Below are positions 13,208 through 24,137 of a stretch of 64,000 nucleotides of DNA, piece by piece. Position numbers and translations under genes: made by a program. Positions within the stretch are counted from its first letter, which is position 1. Every line of letters begins with the position of its first letter. Below the pieces are notes generated by a model. It was not told the origin of the DNA, ran no database searches, and saw nothing but the letters and a program-made list of their open reading frames with translations. The DNA comes from Agrostemma githago (taxonomy: Eukaryota > Streptophyta > Magnoliopsida > Caryophyllales > Caryophyllaceae): contig OY288241.1 of assembly GCA_958450325.1 (NCBI GenBank), positions 44,591,978 to 44,655,977 of the forward strand. Direction: 5' to 3'.

Positions 13208-14010
13208 TCCAGAAAAGAAAATTTCCAGAATTCTAAAAACTCGGTTTTTAAAGCGTTTTCTCGTTAATCGTCCAATCTCGACAATAACGATTAATAAAAA
13301 TAGTAATTACAAAACGATTTAAGTATTAATATCCAAAAATTATTATTACACTTTAAAATCCTAATTTTACAGAATATAAATTTTTTCCAGATTTTTCCAA
13401 AACCCAGATTCAACAAATTTCAACAAAACCGTCATTTAAACCCGTTTTCGCAATTAACGATTTTATTAACAAACCTATCGTTCCAAACATTTTATTAAGG
13501 CACTAAAAATCATAATAATACATTTTAATATGAAATCATCAGAATCATAAATTTTTCCAGATTTAAACTAAAGACCAGAAATCGAGAATTTAAACAACAA
13601 ACACGGTTTTTAACGATAAACGATGATTTAAAGTGATTAATTAATTCATCCACTTAACAATTCCGAAAAATTATGAGAAAATTCATACAATTCTATTTCA
13701 CCAGAAAGTTTTACCACGTCAAAAATCAGATTAAAATAAAATGTTTAAGTACTAGAACTAAAAATCGGTTTTCAATCGTTTTTGTCCGAAAACGATAATA
13801 ATTCAATAATCGATATCAAAAATATCAGAAAAATACTAAATTACTAAAAATCATCAAAAACAACATTTTTCCAGAATATAAATATATATTACATGTTTAG
13901 GCCGATTATTACGATTTTACAAATTATTATAACAATTTAACCGTTAATCTCGTAAAAACGATAAAAATATCGAAACATGCAAAATTTCAACTTTAAAATT
14001 TTTTCCAGAA
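13208..14010. repeat. Degenerate repeated module in the LTR, about 160-200 bp
   Basis: The AT-rich middle of the LTR shows the same landmarks several times: a TTTTTCCAG or TTTCCAGA motif, then CGGTTTT or CCGTTTTC, then AACGAT. CGGTTTT or its variant occurs at about 13242, 13441, 13604 and 13766. TTTTCCAG occurs near 13383, 13553, 13867 and 13999. The copies are too diverged for clear boundaries by eye. Confidence 0.4.
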
Positions 14011-14516
14011 TTCGTGACATACATATATTGCCAAAATAAAATATAAAAATATATACATGCAAATACTCAATTAAAACCTTGAAATACCGAGTAACATCGA
14101 CGTTACCTCTACTCCAAGTCTGAATCAACGATGTATTCGTCGGCTTCGGGATCGTCCAAAAATCCTACCAACACGAAAATCATGGCAGAAAATACCATGA
14201 GAAAACTAAAAAAAACAAGGTAAAAATTGATCGAAAATGATGTCGATTAATACCTTAACGAAGGAATCGGAAAGATGATGATTATGACGATAAGAATGAT
14301 GCGATTGAGACTAGAAATGGAGCAAAAAATTTGCCTAGAATGGCTAAGGGTCACACGGCCAAAAGAGAGGAGAAGAGAGTGATGAATATTTTTGGTGAAT
14401 GTAAAAGAAATGAATGTAGAGAGTAAAGGTGGAGATGGGTGATACAATACTTAAAAGAGTAAGCATGAATTAAGGCTTTCAAAAAAAAGAATACAAGAGT
14501 GTACCTAGACCATAAG

Positions 14517-14528
14517 TTGGCCGGCCAA
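14517..14528. other. 12-bp perfect palindrome TTGGCCGGCCAA
   Basis: A GC-rich perfect palindrome in otherwise AT-rich DNA, about 130 bp inside the presumed 5' end of the minus-strand LTR and about 60 bp upstream of the weak TATA-like site. Its position fits a promoter-proximal element of the LTR. It also contains nested GGCC and GGCCGGCC sites. Confidence 0.5.
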
Positions 14529-14653
14529 ATGGGATAAGAGAGGGAGTAAGATAAGTTTGGAAAAATGATGACACATAAGCTAAAATGTGATAGAGTTATA
14601 ACGATGTCCTAACAGAAAGAATAAAATGCTTAGGAAAAATAGCGGGTGTTACA

Positions 14654-14659
14654 ATAGTT
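14654..14659. repeat. Target-site duplication, right copy (ATAGTT)
   Basis: ATAGTT follows the CA end of the LTR, and the satellite then resumes with TCCGACTATC. Joining 11604 to 14660 gives CAGTTTCCGAC, the intact monomer motif, so the insertion caused no other gain or loss. Confidence 0.7.
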
Positions 14660-14675
14660 TCCGACTATCTCTGGA

Positions 14676-15363
14676 CTATTCTTTGGGATGGATCTTTGTC
14701 CCTGGACTTTCTTCGAGACAGTTTCCGACTATCTCTAGACTGTTATTTGGGACAGATCTTTGTCCTTGAACTTTTATCGAGACAGTTTTCGACAATCTCT
14801 GGACTGTTCTTTGGGACAGATCTTTGTCCTTGGACTTTCATGGAGATAGTTTCGGACAATCTCTAGACTGTTATTTGGGACGGATCTTTGTCCCTGAACT
14901 TTCTTTTATACAGTTGGAAACTATCTCTGGAATATTCTTTGGGACGGATCTTTGTCCCTGGACTTTCTTCGAGACTGTTTCCGACTATCTCTGGACTATT
15001 TTTTAGGACGGATCTTTGTCCCTGGACATTCTTCGAGACAGTTTCCGAGAATCTATGGACTGTTCTTTGGGACGGATCTTTGCCCCTGGACTTTCTTGGA
15101 GATACTTTCCGACAATCTCTGGACTGTTATTTGGGACGGATCTTTGTCGCTGGACTTTCTTCTATTTAGTCGGCGACTATCTCAGGACTATTCTTTGGGA
15201 TGGATCTTTGTCCCTAGACTTTCTTCGAGACAGTTTCCGACTATCTGTGGACTATTCTTTAAGACGGATCTTTGTCTCTGGACATACTTCGAGACAGTTT
15301 CCGAAAATCTCTGGACTGTTCTTTGGGATGGGTCTTTGTCCCTGGCCTTTCTTCGAGACAATT
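14676..15363 (+). repeat. Right copy of the 11-monomer (704-bp) duplication
   Basis: Equivalent to 10917-11604. It shares the distinctive monomers TTTGCCCCTGGAC, CTATTTAGTCGGCG and GGACATACTTCGAG in the same order. The copy contains no LTR, so the LTR inserted next to only one of two existing copies. Confidence 0.8.
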
Positions 15364-15776
15364 TCCGACTATCTCTGGACTATTCTTTGGGATGGATCTT
15401 TCTCTCTGGACTTTCTTCGAGACAGTTTCCGACTATCTATGGACTGTTCTTTGGGACGGATCTTTGCCCCTGGACTTTCTTGGAGATACTTTCCGACAAT
15501 CTCTGGACTGTTATTTGGGACGGATCTTTGTCGCTGGACTTTCTTCTATTTAGTCGGCGACTATCTCAGGACTATTCTTTGGGATGGATCTTTGTCCCTA
15601 GACTTTCTTCGAGACAGTTTCCGACTATCTGTGGACTATTCTTTAAGACGGATCTTTGTCTCTGGACATACTTCGAGACAGTTTCCGAAAATCTCTGGAC
15701 TGTTCTTTAGGATGGGTCTTTGTCCCTGGCCTTTCTTCGAGACAATTTCCGACTATCTCTGGACTATTCTTTGGGA
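15051..15776 (+). repeat. Six-monomer (384-bp) local duplication
   Basis: 15051-15392 recurs at 15435-15776, separated by 42 bp. Both copies carry TTTGCCCCTGGAC, CTATTTAGTCGGCG and GGACATACTTCGAG. One difference noticed: GGGATGGG near 15327 against AGGATGGG near 15711. Confidence 0.85.
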
Positions 15777-17904
15777 CGGATCTTTATCCCTGGACTTTCT
15801 TCGAGACTGTTTCCGACTATCTCTGGACTATTTTTTAGGACGGATCTTTGTCCCTGGACATTCTTCGAGACAGTTTCCGAGAATCTATGGACTGTTCTTT
15901 GGGACAGATCTTTGTCCCTGGACTTTCTTGGAGATAGTTTCCGACAATCTCTAGACTGGTATTTGGGTCGAATCTTTGTCCCTGGACTTTCTTCTATATA
16001 GTTGGCGACTATCTCAGGACTATTCTTTAGGATGGATCTTTGTCCCTGGACTTTCTTCGAGACAGTTTCCGACTATCTCTATACTATTCTTTAAGGCGGA
16101 TCTTTGTCTCTGGACATTCTTCGAGACAGTTTCCGACAATCTCTGAACTGTTCTTTGGGATGGGTCTTTGACCCTCGACTTTCTTCGAGACAGTTTCCAA
16201 CTATCTATGGACTGTTATTTGGGACGGATCTTTGTCCTTGGACTTTTATCGAGACAGTTTTCGACTATCTCTGGACTGTTCTTTGGGACAGATCTTTGTC
16301 CCTGGACTTTCTTGGAGACAGTTTCCGAGAATCTATGGACTGTTCTTTGGGACGGATCTTTGTCCCTGCACTTTCTTTTATACAGTTGGAAACTATCTCT
16401 GGAATATTCTTTGGGACGGATCTTTGTCCCTGGACTTTCTTCGAGACTGTTTCCGACTATCTCTGGACAATTTATTGGGACGGATCTTTGTCCCTGGACA
16501 TTCTTCGAGACAGTTTCCGAAAATCTCTGGACTGTTCTTTGGGACGGATCTTTGTCCCTGGACTTTCTTGGAGATAGTTTCCAATTATCTCTGGACTATT
16601 CTTTGGGACAGATCTTTGTCCCTGGACTTTCTTGGAGATAGTTTCCGACTATCTCTGGACAGTTATTTTGGACGGATCTTTGTCCCTGGACTTTCTTCTA
16701 TATAGTTGGCGACTATCTCAGGACTATTCTTTGGGATGGATCTTTGTCCCTGGACTTTCTTCGAGACGGTTTCCGACTATCTCTGGACTATTCTTTGGAA
16801 TGGATCTTTGTCCCTGGACTTTCTTCGAGACAGTTTCCGACTATCTCTGGATTGTTATTTGGGACGGATTTTTGTCCTTGGACTTTTATCGAGACAGTTT
16901 TCGATTATATCTGGACTGTTCTTTGGGACAGATCTTTAACCCTGGACTTTCTTGGAGATAGTTTCCGACTATCTCTGGACTGTTATTTGGGACGGATCTT
17001 TGTCCCTGGACTTTCTTCTATATAGTTGGCGACTATCTCAGGACTGTTCTTTGGGATGGATCTTTGTCCCCGGACTCTCTTCGAGACAGTTTCCGACTAT
17101 CTATCTCTAGACTATTCTTTAAGACGGATCTTTGTCTCTGGACATTCTTCGAGACAGTTTCCAACAATCTCTGGACTGTTCTTTGGGATGGGTCTTTCTC
17201 CCTGGACTTTCTTCGAGACAGTTTCCGACTATCTCTGGACTATTCTTTGGGATGGATCTTTGTCCCTGGAATTTCTTCGAGACAGTTTCCGACTATCTCT
17301 GGACTGTTATTTGGGACGGATCTTTGTCCTTGGACTTTTATCGAGACACTTTCCGACTATCTCTGGACTGTTATTTGGGACGGATCCTTGTCCCTGGACT
17401 TTCTTCTATATAGTTGGCGACTATCTCAGGACTATTCTTTAGGATGGATCTTTGTCCCTGGACTTTCTTCGAGACAGTTTCCGACTATCTCTGGACTATT
17501 CTTTAAGACGGATCTTTGTCTCTGGACATTCTTCGAGACAGTTTCCGAAAATCTCTGGACTGTTCTTTGGGATGGGTCTTTGTCCCTGGACTTTCTTCGA
17601 GACAATTTCCGACTATCTCTGGACTATTCTTTAGAATGGATCTTTGTCTCTGGACTTTCTTCGAGACAGTTTCCGACTATCTCTGGACTGTTATTTGGGA
17701 CGGATCTTTGTCCTTGGACTTTTATCGAGACAGTTTTCGACAATCTCTGGACTGTTCTTTGGGATAGATCTTTGTCCCTGGACTTTCTTGGAGATAGTTT
17801 CCGACTATCTTTGGATTGTTATTTGGGACGGATCTTTGTCCCTGGACTTTCTTCTATATAGTTGGCGACTATCTCAGGACTATTCTTTAGGATGGATCTT
17901 TGTT
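15777..17904 (+). repeat. Satellite segment with first CTAT-insertion monomer
   Basis: About 33 monomers of mixed classes. One has an extra CTAT at 17097-17108 (CTATCTATCTCT), the first of five such monomers. Another copy of the CCCTCGAC marker lies near 16171. No gene or non-satellite sequence seen. Confidence 0.85.
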
Positions 17905-20872
17905 CCTGGACTTTCTTCGAGACAGTTTCCGACTATCTCTATACTATTCTTTAGGGCGGATCTTTGTCTCTGGACATTCTTCGAGACAGTTTCCGACAAT
18001 CTCTGAACTGTTCTTTGGGATGGGTCTTTGACCCTCGACTTTCTTCGAGACAGTTTCCAACTATCTATGGACTGTTATTTGGGCCGGATCTTTGTCCTTG
18101 GACTTTTATCGAGACAGTTTTCGACTATCTTTGGACTATTCTTTGGGACAGATCTTTGTCCCTGGACTTTCTTGGAGATAGTTTCCGACAATCTCTAGAC
18201 TGTTATTTGGGACGGATCTTTGTCCCTGGACTTTCTTCGAGACAGTTTCCGACTATCTATCTCTAGACTATTCTTTAAGACGGATCTTTGTCTCTGGACA
18301 TTCTTCGAGACAGTTTCCAACAATCTCTGGACTGTTCTTTGGGATGGGTCTTTCTCCCTGGACTTTCTTCGAGACAGTTTCCGACTATCTCTGGACTATT
18401 CTTTGGGATGGATCTTTGTCCCTGGACTTTCTTCGAGACAGTTTCCGACTATCTCTGGACTGTTATTTGGGACGGATCTTTGTCCTTGGACTTTTATCGA
18501 GACACTTTTCGACTATCTCTGGACTATTCTTTGGGACCGATCTTTGTCCCTGGACTTTCTTGGAGATAGTTTCCGACTATCTCTGGACTGTTATTTGGGA
18601 CGGATCCTTGTCCCAGGACTTTCTTCTATATGGTTGGCGACTATCTCAGGACTATTCTTTGGGATGGATCTTTGTCCCTGGACTTTCTTTCTATATAGTT
18701 GGCGACTATCTCAGGACTATTCTTTAGGATGGATCTTTGTCCCTGGACTTTCTTCGAGACAGTTACCGACTATCTCTGGACTATTCTTTAAGACGGATCT
18801 TTGTCTCTGGACATTCTTCGAGACAGTTTCCGAAAATCTCTGGACTGTTCTTTGGGATGGGTCTTTGTCCCTGGACTTTCTTTGAGACAATTTCCGACTA
18901 TCTCTGAACTATTATTTGGGATGGATCTTTGTCTCTGGACTTTCTTCGAGACAGTTTCCGACTATCTCTGGACTGTTATTTGGGACGGATCTTTGTCCTT
19001 GGACTTTTATCGAGACAGTTTTCGACAATCTCTGGACTGTTCTTTGGGATAGATCTTTGTCCCTGGACTTTCTTGGAGATAGTTTCCGACTATCTTTGGA
19101 CTGTTATTTGGGACGGATCTTTGTCCCTGGACTTTCTTCTATATAGTTGGCGACTATCTCAGGACTATTCTTTAGGATGGATCTTTGTCCCTGGACTTTC
19201 TTCGAGACAGTTTCCGACTATCTCTATACTATTCTTTAAGGCGGATCTTTGTCTCTGGACATTCTTTGAGACAGTTTCCGACAATCTCTGAACTGTTCTT
19301 TGGGATGGGTCTTTGACCCTCGACTTTCTTCGAGACAGTTTCCAATTATCTCTGGACTATTCTTTGGGACAGATTTTTGTCCCTGGACTTTCTTGGAGAT
19401 AGTTTCCGACTATCTATGGACTGTTATTCGGGACGGATCTTTGTCCCTGGACTTTCTTCTATATAGTTGGCGACTATCTCAGGACTATTCTTTAGGATGG
19501 ATCTTTGTCCATGGACTTTCTTCGAGACAGTTTCCGACTATCTCTAGACTATTCTTTAAGGCGGATCGTTGTCTCTGGACATTCTTTGAGACAGTTTCCG
19601 ACAATCTCTGAACTGTTCTTTGGGATGGGTCTTTGACCCTCGACTTTCTTCGAGACAGTTTCCAACTATCTATGGACTGTTATTTGGGACGCATCTTTGT
19701 CCTTGGACTTTTATCGAGACAGTTTTCGACTATCTTTGGACTATTCTTTGGGACAGATCTTTGTCCCTGGACTTTCTAGAAGATAGTTTCCGACAATCTC
19801 AAGACTGTTATTTGGGACGGATCTTTGTCCCTGGACTTTCTTCGAGACAGTTTCCGACTATCTCTATACTATTCTTTAGGGCGGATCTTTGTCTCTGGAC
19901 ATTCTTCGAGACAGTTTCCGACAATCTCTGAACTGTTCTTTGGGATGGGTCTTTGACCCTCGACTTTCTTCGAGACAGTTTCCAACTATCTATGGACTGT
20001 TATTTGGGACGGATCTTTGTCCTTGGACTTTTATCGAGACAGTTTTCGACTATCTTTGGACTATTCTTTGGGACAGATCTTTGTCCCTGGACTTTCTTGG
20101 AGATAGTTTCCGACAATCTCTAGACTGTTATTTGGGACGGATCTTTGTCCCTGGACTTTCTTCGAGACAGTTTCCGACTATCTATCTCTAGACTATTCTT
20201 TAAGACGGATCTTTGTCTCTGGACATTCTTCGAGACAGTTTCCAACAATCTATGGACTGTTCTTTGGGATGGGTCTTTCTCCCTGGACTTTCTTCGAGAC
20301 AGTTTCCGACTATCTCTGGACTATTCTTTGGGATGGATCTTTGTCCCTGGACTTTCTTCGAGACAGTTTCCGACTATCTCTGGACTGTTATTTGGGACGG
20401 ATCTTTGTCCTTGGACTTTTATCGAGACACTTTTCGACTATCTCTGGACTATTCTTTGGGACCGATCTTTGTCCCTGGACTTTCTTGGAGATAGTTTCCG
20501 ACTATCTCTGGACTGTTATTTGGGACGGATCCTTGTCCCTGGACTTTCTTCTATATAGTTGGCGACTATCTCAGGACTATTCTTTGGGATGGATCTTTGT
20601 CCCTGGACTTTCTTTCTATATAGTTGGCGACTATCTCAGGACTATTCTTTAGGATGGATCTTTGTCCCTGGACTTTCTTCGAGACAGTTACCGACTATCT
20701 CTGGACTATTCTTTAAGACGGATCTTTGTCTCTGGACATTCTTCGAGACAGTTTCCGAAAATCTCTGGACTGTTCTTTGGGATGGGTCTTTGTCCCTGGA
20801 CTTTCTTTGAGACAATTTCCGACTATCTCTGGACTATTATTTGGGATGGATCTTTGTCTCTGGACTTTCTTC
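17905..20872 (+). repeat. Segmental duplication, period 1925 bp
   Basis: About 17905-18947 recurs at about 19830-20872. The period is 30 monomers plus 5 bp; the extra bases are a 4-bp CTAT duplication (18253 and 20178) and an extra T in CTTTCTTTCTATATAG (about 18685 and 20610). The left edge is set by ATACTATTCTTTAGGGCGG at about 17943/19868. The right edge is where CTTCGAGACAG (18947) is replaced by CTTCTATATAG (20872). Confidence 0.85.
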
Positions 20873-22936
20873 TATATAGTTGGCGACTATCTCAGGACTG
20901 TTCTTTGGGATGGGTCTTTCTCCCTGGACTTTCTTCGAGACAGTTTCCGACTATCTCTGGACTATTCTTTGGGATGGATCTTTGTCCCTGGACTTTCTTC
21001 GAGACAGTTTCCGACTATCTCTGGACTGTTATTTGGGACGGATCTTTGTCCTTGGACTTTTATCGAGACACTTTTCGACTATCTCTGGACTGTTCTTTGG
21101 GACCGATCTTTGTCCCTGGACTTTCTTCTATATAGTTGGCGACTATCTCAGGACTATTCTTTAGGATGGATCTTTGTCCCTGGACTTTCTTCGAGACAGT
21201 TTCCGATTATCTCTAGACTATTCTTTAAGGCGGATCTTTATCTCTGGACATTCTTTGAGACAGTTTCCGACAATCTCTGAACTGTTCTTTGGGATGGGTC
21301 TTTGACCCTCGACTTTCTTCGAGACAGTTTCCAACTATCTATGGACTGTTATTTGGGACGGATCTTTGTCCTTGGACTTTTATCGAGACAGTTTTCGACT
21401 ATCTTTGGACTATTCTTTGGGACAGATCTTTGTCCCTGGACTTTCTAGAAGATAGTTTCCGACAATCTCAAGACTGTTATTTGGGACGGATCTTTGTCCC
21501 TGGACTTTCTTCGAGACAGTTTCCGACTATCTCTATACTATTCTTTAGGGCGGATTTTTGTCTCTGGACATTCTTCGAGACAGTTTCCGACAATCTCTGA
21601 ACTGTTCTTTGGGATGGGTCTTTGACCCTCGACTTTCTTCGAGACAGTTTCCAACTATCTATGGACTGTTATTTGGGACGGATCTTTGTCCTTGGACTTT
21701 TATAGAGACAGTTTTCGACTATCTTTGGACTATTCTTTGGGACAGATCTTTGTCCCTGGACTTTCTTGGAGATAGTTTCCGACAATCTCTAGACTGTTAT
21801 TTGGGACGGATCTTTGTCCATGGACTTTCTTCGAGACAGTTTCCGACTATCTATCTCTAGACTATTCTTTAAGACGGATCTTTGTCTCTGGACATTCTTC
21901 GAGACAGTTTCCAACAATCTATGGACTGTTCTTTGGGATGGGTCTTTCTCCCTGAACTTTCTTCGAGACAGTTTCCGACTATCTCTGGACTATTCTTTGG
22001 GATGGATCTTTGTCCCTGGACTTTCTTCGAGACAGTTTCCGACTATCTCTGGACTGTTATTTGGGACGGATCTTTGTCCTTGGACTTTTATCGAGACACT
22101 TTTCGACTATCTCTGGACTATTCTTTGGGACCGATCTTTGTCCCTGGACTTTCTTGGAGATAGTTTCCGACTATCTCTGGACTGTTATTTGGGACGGATC
22201 CTTGTCCCTGGACTTTCTTCTATATAGTTGGCGACTATCTCAGGACTATTCTTTGGGATGGATCTTTGTCCCTGGACTTTCTTTCTATATAGTTGGCGAC
22301 TATCTCAGGACTATTCTTTGGGATGGATCTTTGTCCCTGGACTTTCTTCGAGACAGTTTCCGACTATCTCTGGACTGTTATTTGGGACGGATCTTTGTCC
22401 TTGGACTTTTATCGAGACACTTTTCGACTATCTCTGGACTGTTCTTTGGGACCGATCTTTGTCCCTGGACTTTCTTTTATACAGTTTGAAACTATCTCTG
22501 GAATATTCTTTGGGACGGATCTTTGTCCCTGGACTTTCTTCGAGACAGTTTCCGACTATCTATCTCTAGACTATTCTTTAAGACGGATCTTTGTCTCTGG
22601 ACATTCTTCGAGACAGTTTCCAACAATCTATGGACTGTTCTTTGGGATGGGTCTTTCTCCCTGAACTTTCTTCGAGACAGTTTCCGACTATCTCTGGACT
22701 ATTCTTTGGGATGGATCTTTGTCCCTGGACTTTCTTCGAGACAGTTTCCGACTATCTCTGGACTGTTATTTGGGACGGATCTTTGTCCTTGGACTTTTAT
22801 CGAGACACTTTTCGACTATCTCTGGACTATTCTTTGGGACCGATCTTTGTCCCTGGACTTTCTTGGAGATAGTTTCCGACTATCTCTGGACTGTTATTTG
22901 GGACGGATCCTTGTCCCTGGACTTTCTTCTATATAG
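20145..22936 (+). repeat. Further copies of the +5-bp segment, spacings 1669 and 709 bp
   Basis: The CTAT-insertion monomer recurs at 20178, 21847 and 22556, and the extra-T monomer at about 20610, 22280 and 22990. Spacings 1669 and 709 equal 26 and 11 monomers plus 5 bp, so each interval carries one of each insertion. Flanking class order is conserved (for example 21882-22163 and 22591-22872), showing the segment was copied at least three times locally. Confidence 0.85.
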
Positions 22937-24137
22937 TTGGCGACTATCTCAGGACTATTCTTTGGGATGGATCTTTGTCCCTGGACTTTCTTTCTATATA
23001 GTTGGCGACTATCTCAGGACTATTCTTTAGGATGGATCTTTGTCCCTGGACTTTCTTCGAGACAGTTACCGACTATCTCTGGACTATTCTTTAAGACGGA
23101 TCTTTGTCTCTGGACATTCTTCGAGACAGTTTCCGAAAATCTCTGGACTGTTCTTTGGGATGGGTCTTTGTCCCTGGACTTTCTTTGAGACAATTTCCGA
23201 CTATCTCTGGACTATTATTTGGGATGGATCTTTGTCTCTGGACTTTCTTCGAGACAGTTTCCGACTATCTCTGGACTGTTATTTGGGACGGATCTTTGTC
23301 CTTGGACTTTTATCGAGACAGTTTTCGACAATCTCTGGACTGTTCTTTGGGATAGATCTTTGTCCCTGGACTTTCTTGGAGATAGTTTCCGACTATCTTT
23401 GGACTGTTATTTGGGACGGATCTTTGTCCCTGGACTTTCTTCTATATAGTTGGCGACTATCTCAGGACTATTCTTTAGGATGGATCTTTGTCCCTGGACT
23501 TTCTTCGAGACAGTTTCCGACTATCTCTATACTATTCTTTAAGGCGGATCTTTGTCTCTGGACATTCTTTGAGACAGTTTCCGACAATCTCTGAACTGTT
23601 CTTTGGGATGGGTCTTTGACCCTCGACTTTCTTCGAGACAGTTTCCAATTATCTCTGGACTATTCTTTGGGACAGATTTTTGTCCCTGGACTTTCTTGGA
23701 GATAGTTTCCGACTATCTATGGACTGTTATTCGGGACGGATCTTTGTCCCTGGACTTTCTTCTATATAGTTGGCGACTATCTCAGGACTATTCTTTAGGA
23801 TGGATCTTTGTCCCTGGACTTTCTTCGAGACAGTTTCCGACTATCTCTAGACTATTCTTTAAGGCGGATCTTTGTCTCTGGACATTCTTTGAGACAGTTT
23901 CCGACAATCTCTGAACTGTTCTTTGGGATGGGTCTTTGACCCTCGACTTTCTTCGAGACAGTTTCCAACTATCTATGGACTGTTATTTGGGACGGATCTT
24001 TGTCCTTGGACTTTTATCGAGACAGTTTTCGACTATCTTTGGACTATTCTTTGGGACAGATCTTTGTCCCTGGACTTTCTAGAAGATAGTTTCCGACAAT
24101 CTCTAGACTGTTATTTGGGACGGATCTTTGTCCCTGG
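22556..24137 (+). repeat. Distant duplicate of 18253-19834, offset 4303 bp
   Basis: About 18253-19834 recurs at about 22556-24137. The offset is 67 monomers plus 15 bp, which matches three intervening +5-bp intervals. One mismatch noticed: AATCTCAAGACTG near 19797 against AATCTCTAGACTG near 24100. The match stops where CTTCGAG at 19834 becomes CTTTTATAC at 24137. The original and the duplicate are separated by about 2.7 kb of related array. Confidence 0.75.

Larger units (their letters stand above)
11605..14653 (-). mobile_element. Solo LTR, probably Ty3/gypsy (Tekay-like chromovirus)
   Basis: A 3049-bp AT-rich insert interrupts one satellite monomer. Its plus-strand ends are TGTAATCCCC and GGGTGTTACA, so on the minus strand it begins TGTAACACCC and ends GGGGATTACA. 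These are canonical TG/CA LTR ends with a short imperfect inverted repeat. No reading frame resembles gag, protease, reverse transcriptase or integrase, and the two ends are not direct repeats of each other. It is therefore a single LTR left by LTR-LTR recombination, not a full element. Minus orientation is inferred from three things: the TGTAACACCC start, a pyrimidine-rich leader-like stretch at about 14447-14250, and a GTTTCCGC motif near the far end at 11639-11646. A weak TATA-like CTTTTAAGTA lies at 14448-14457 on the minus strand. Assignment to Tekay rests on remembered LTR end patterns and long LTR length, and is tentative. A non-autonomous element without coding sequence is the main alternative. 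Confidence 0.8.

Noticed and set aside
14448..14457. LTR promoter TATA box on the minus strand (CTTTTAAGTA)
   Set aside because: Weak match in AT-rich DNA. It fits the leader-like stretch that follows but cannot be separated from chance, so it is mentioned only in the LTR entry.
11605..14653. DNA transposon (hAT, Mutator or CACTA) instead of an LTR
   Set aside because: The terminal inverted match is short and of the TG/CA type, and the target duplication of about 5-6 bp does not fit the 8, 9 or 3 bp of those families. No transposase remnant.
11605..14653. Complete retrotransposon with two LTRs
   Set aside because: The two ends are not direct repeats of each other, and no gag-pol or primer-binding site can be seen in 3 kb.
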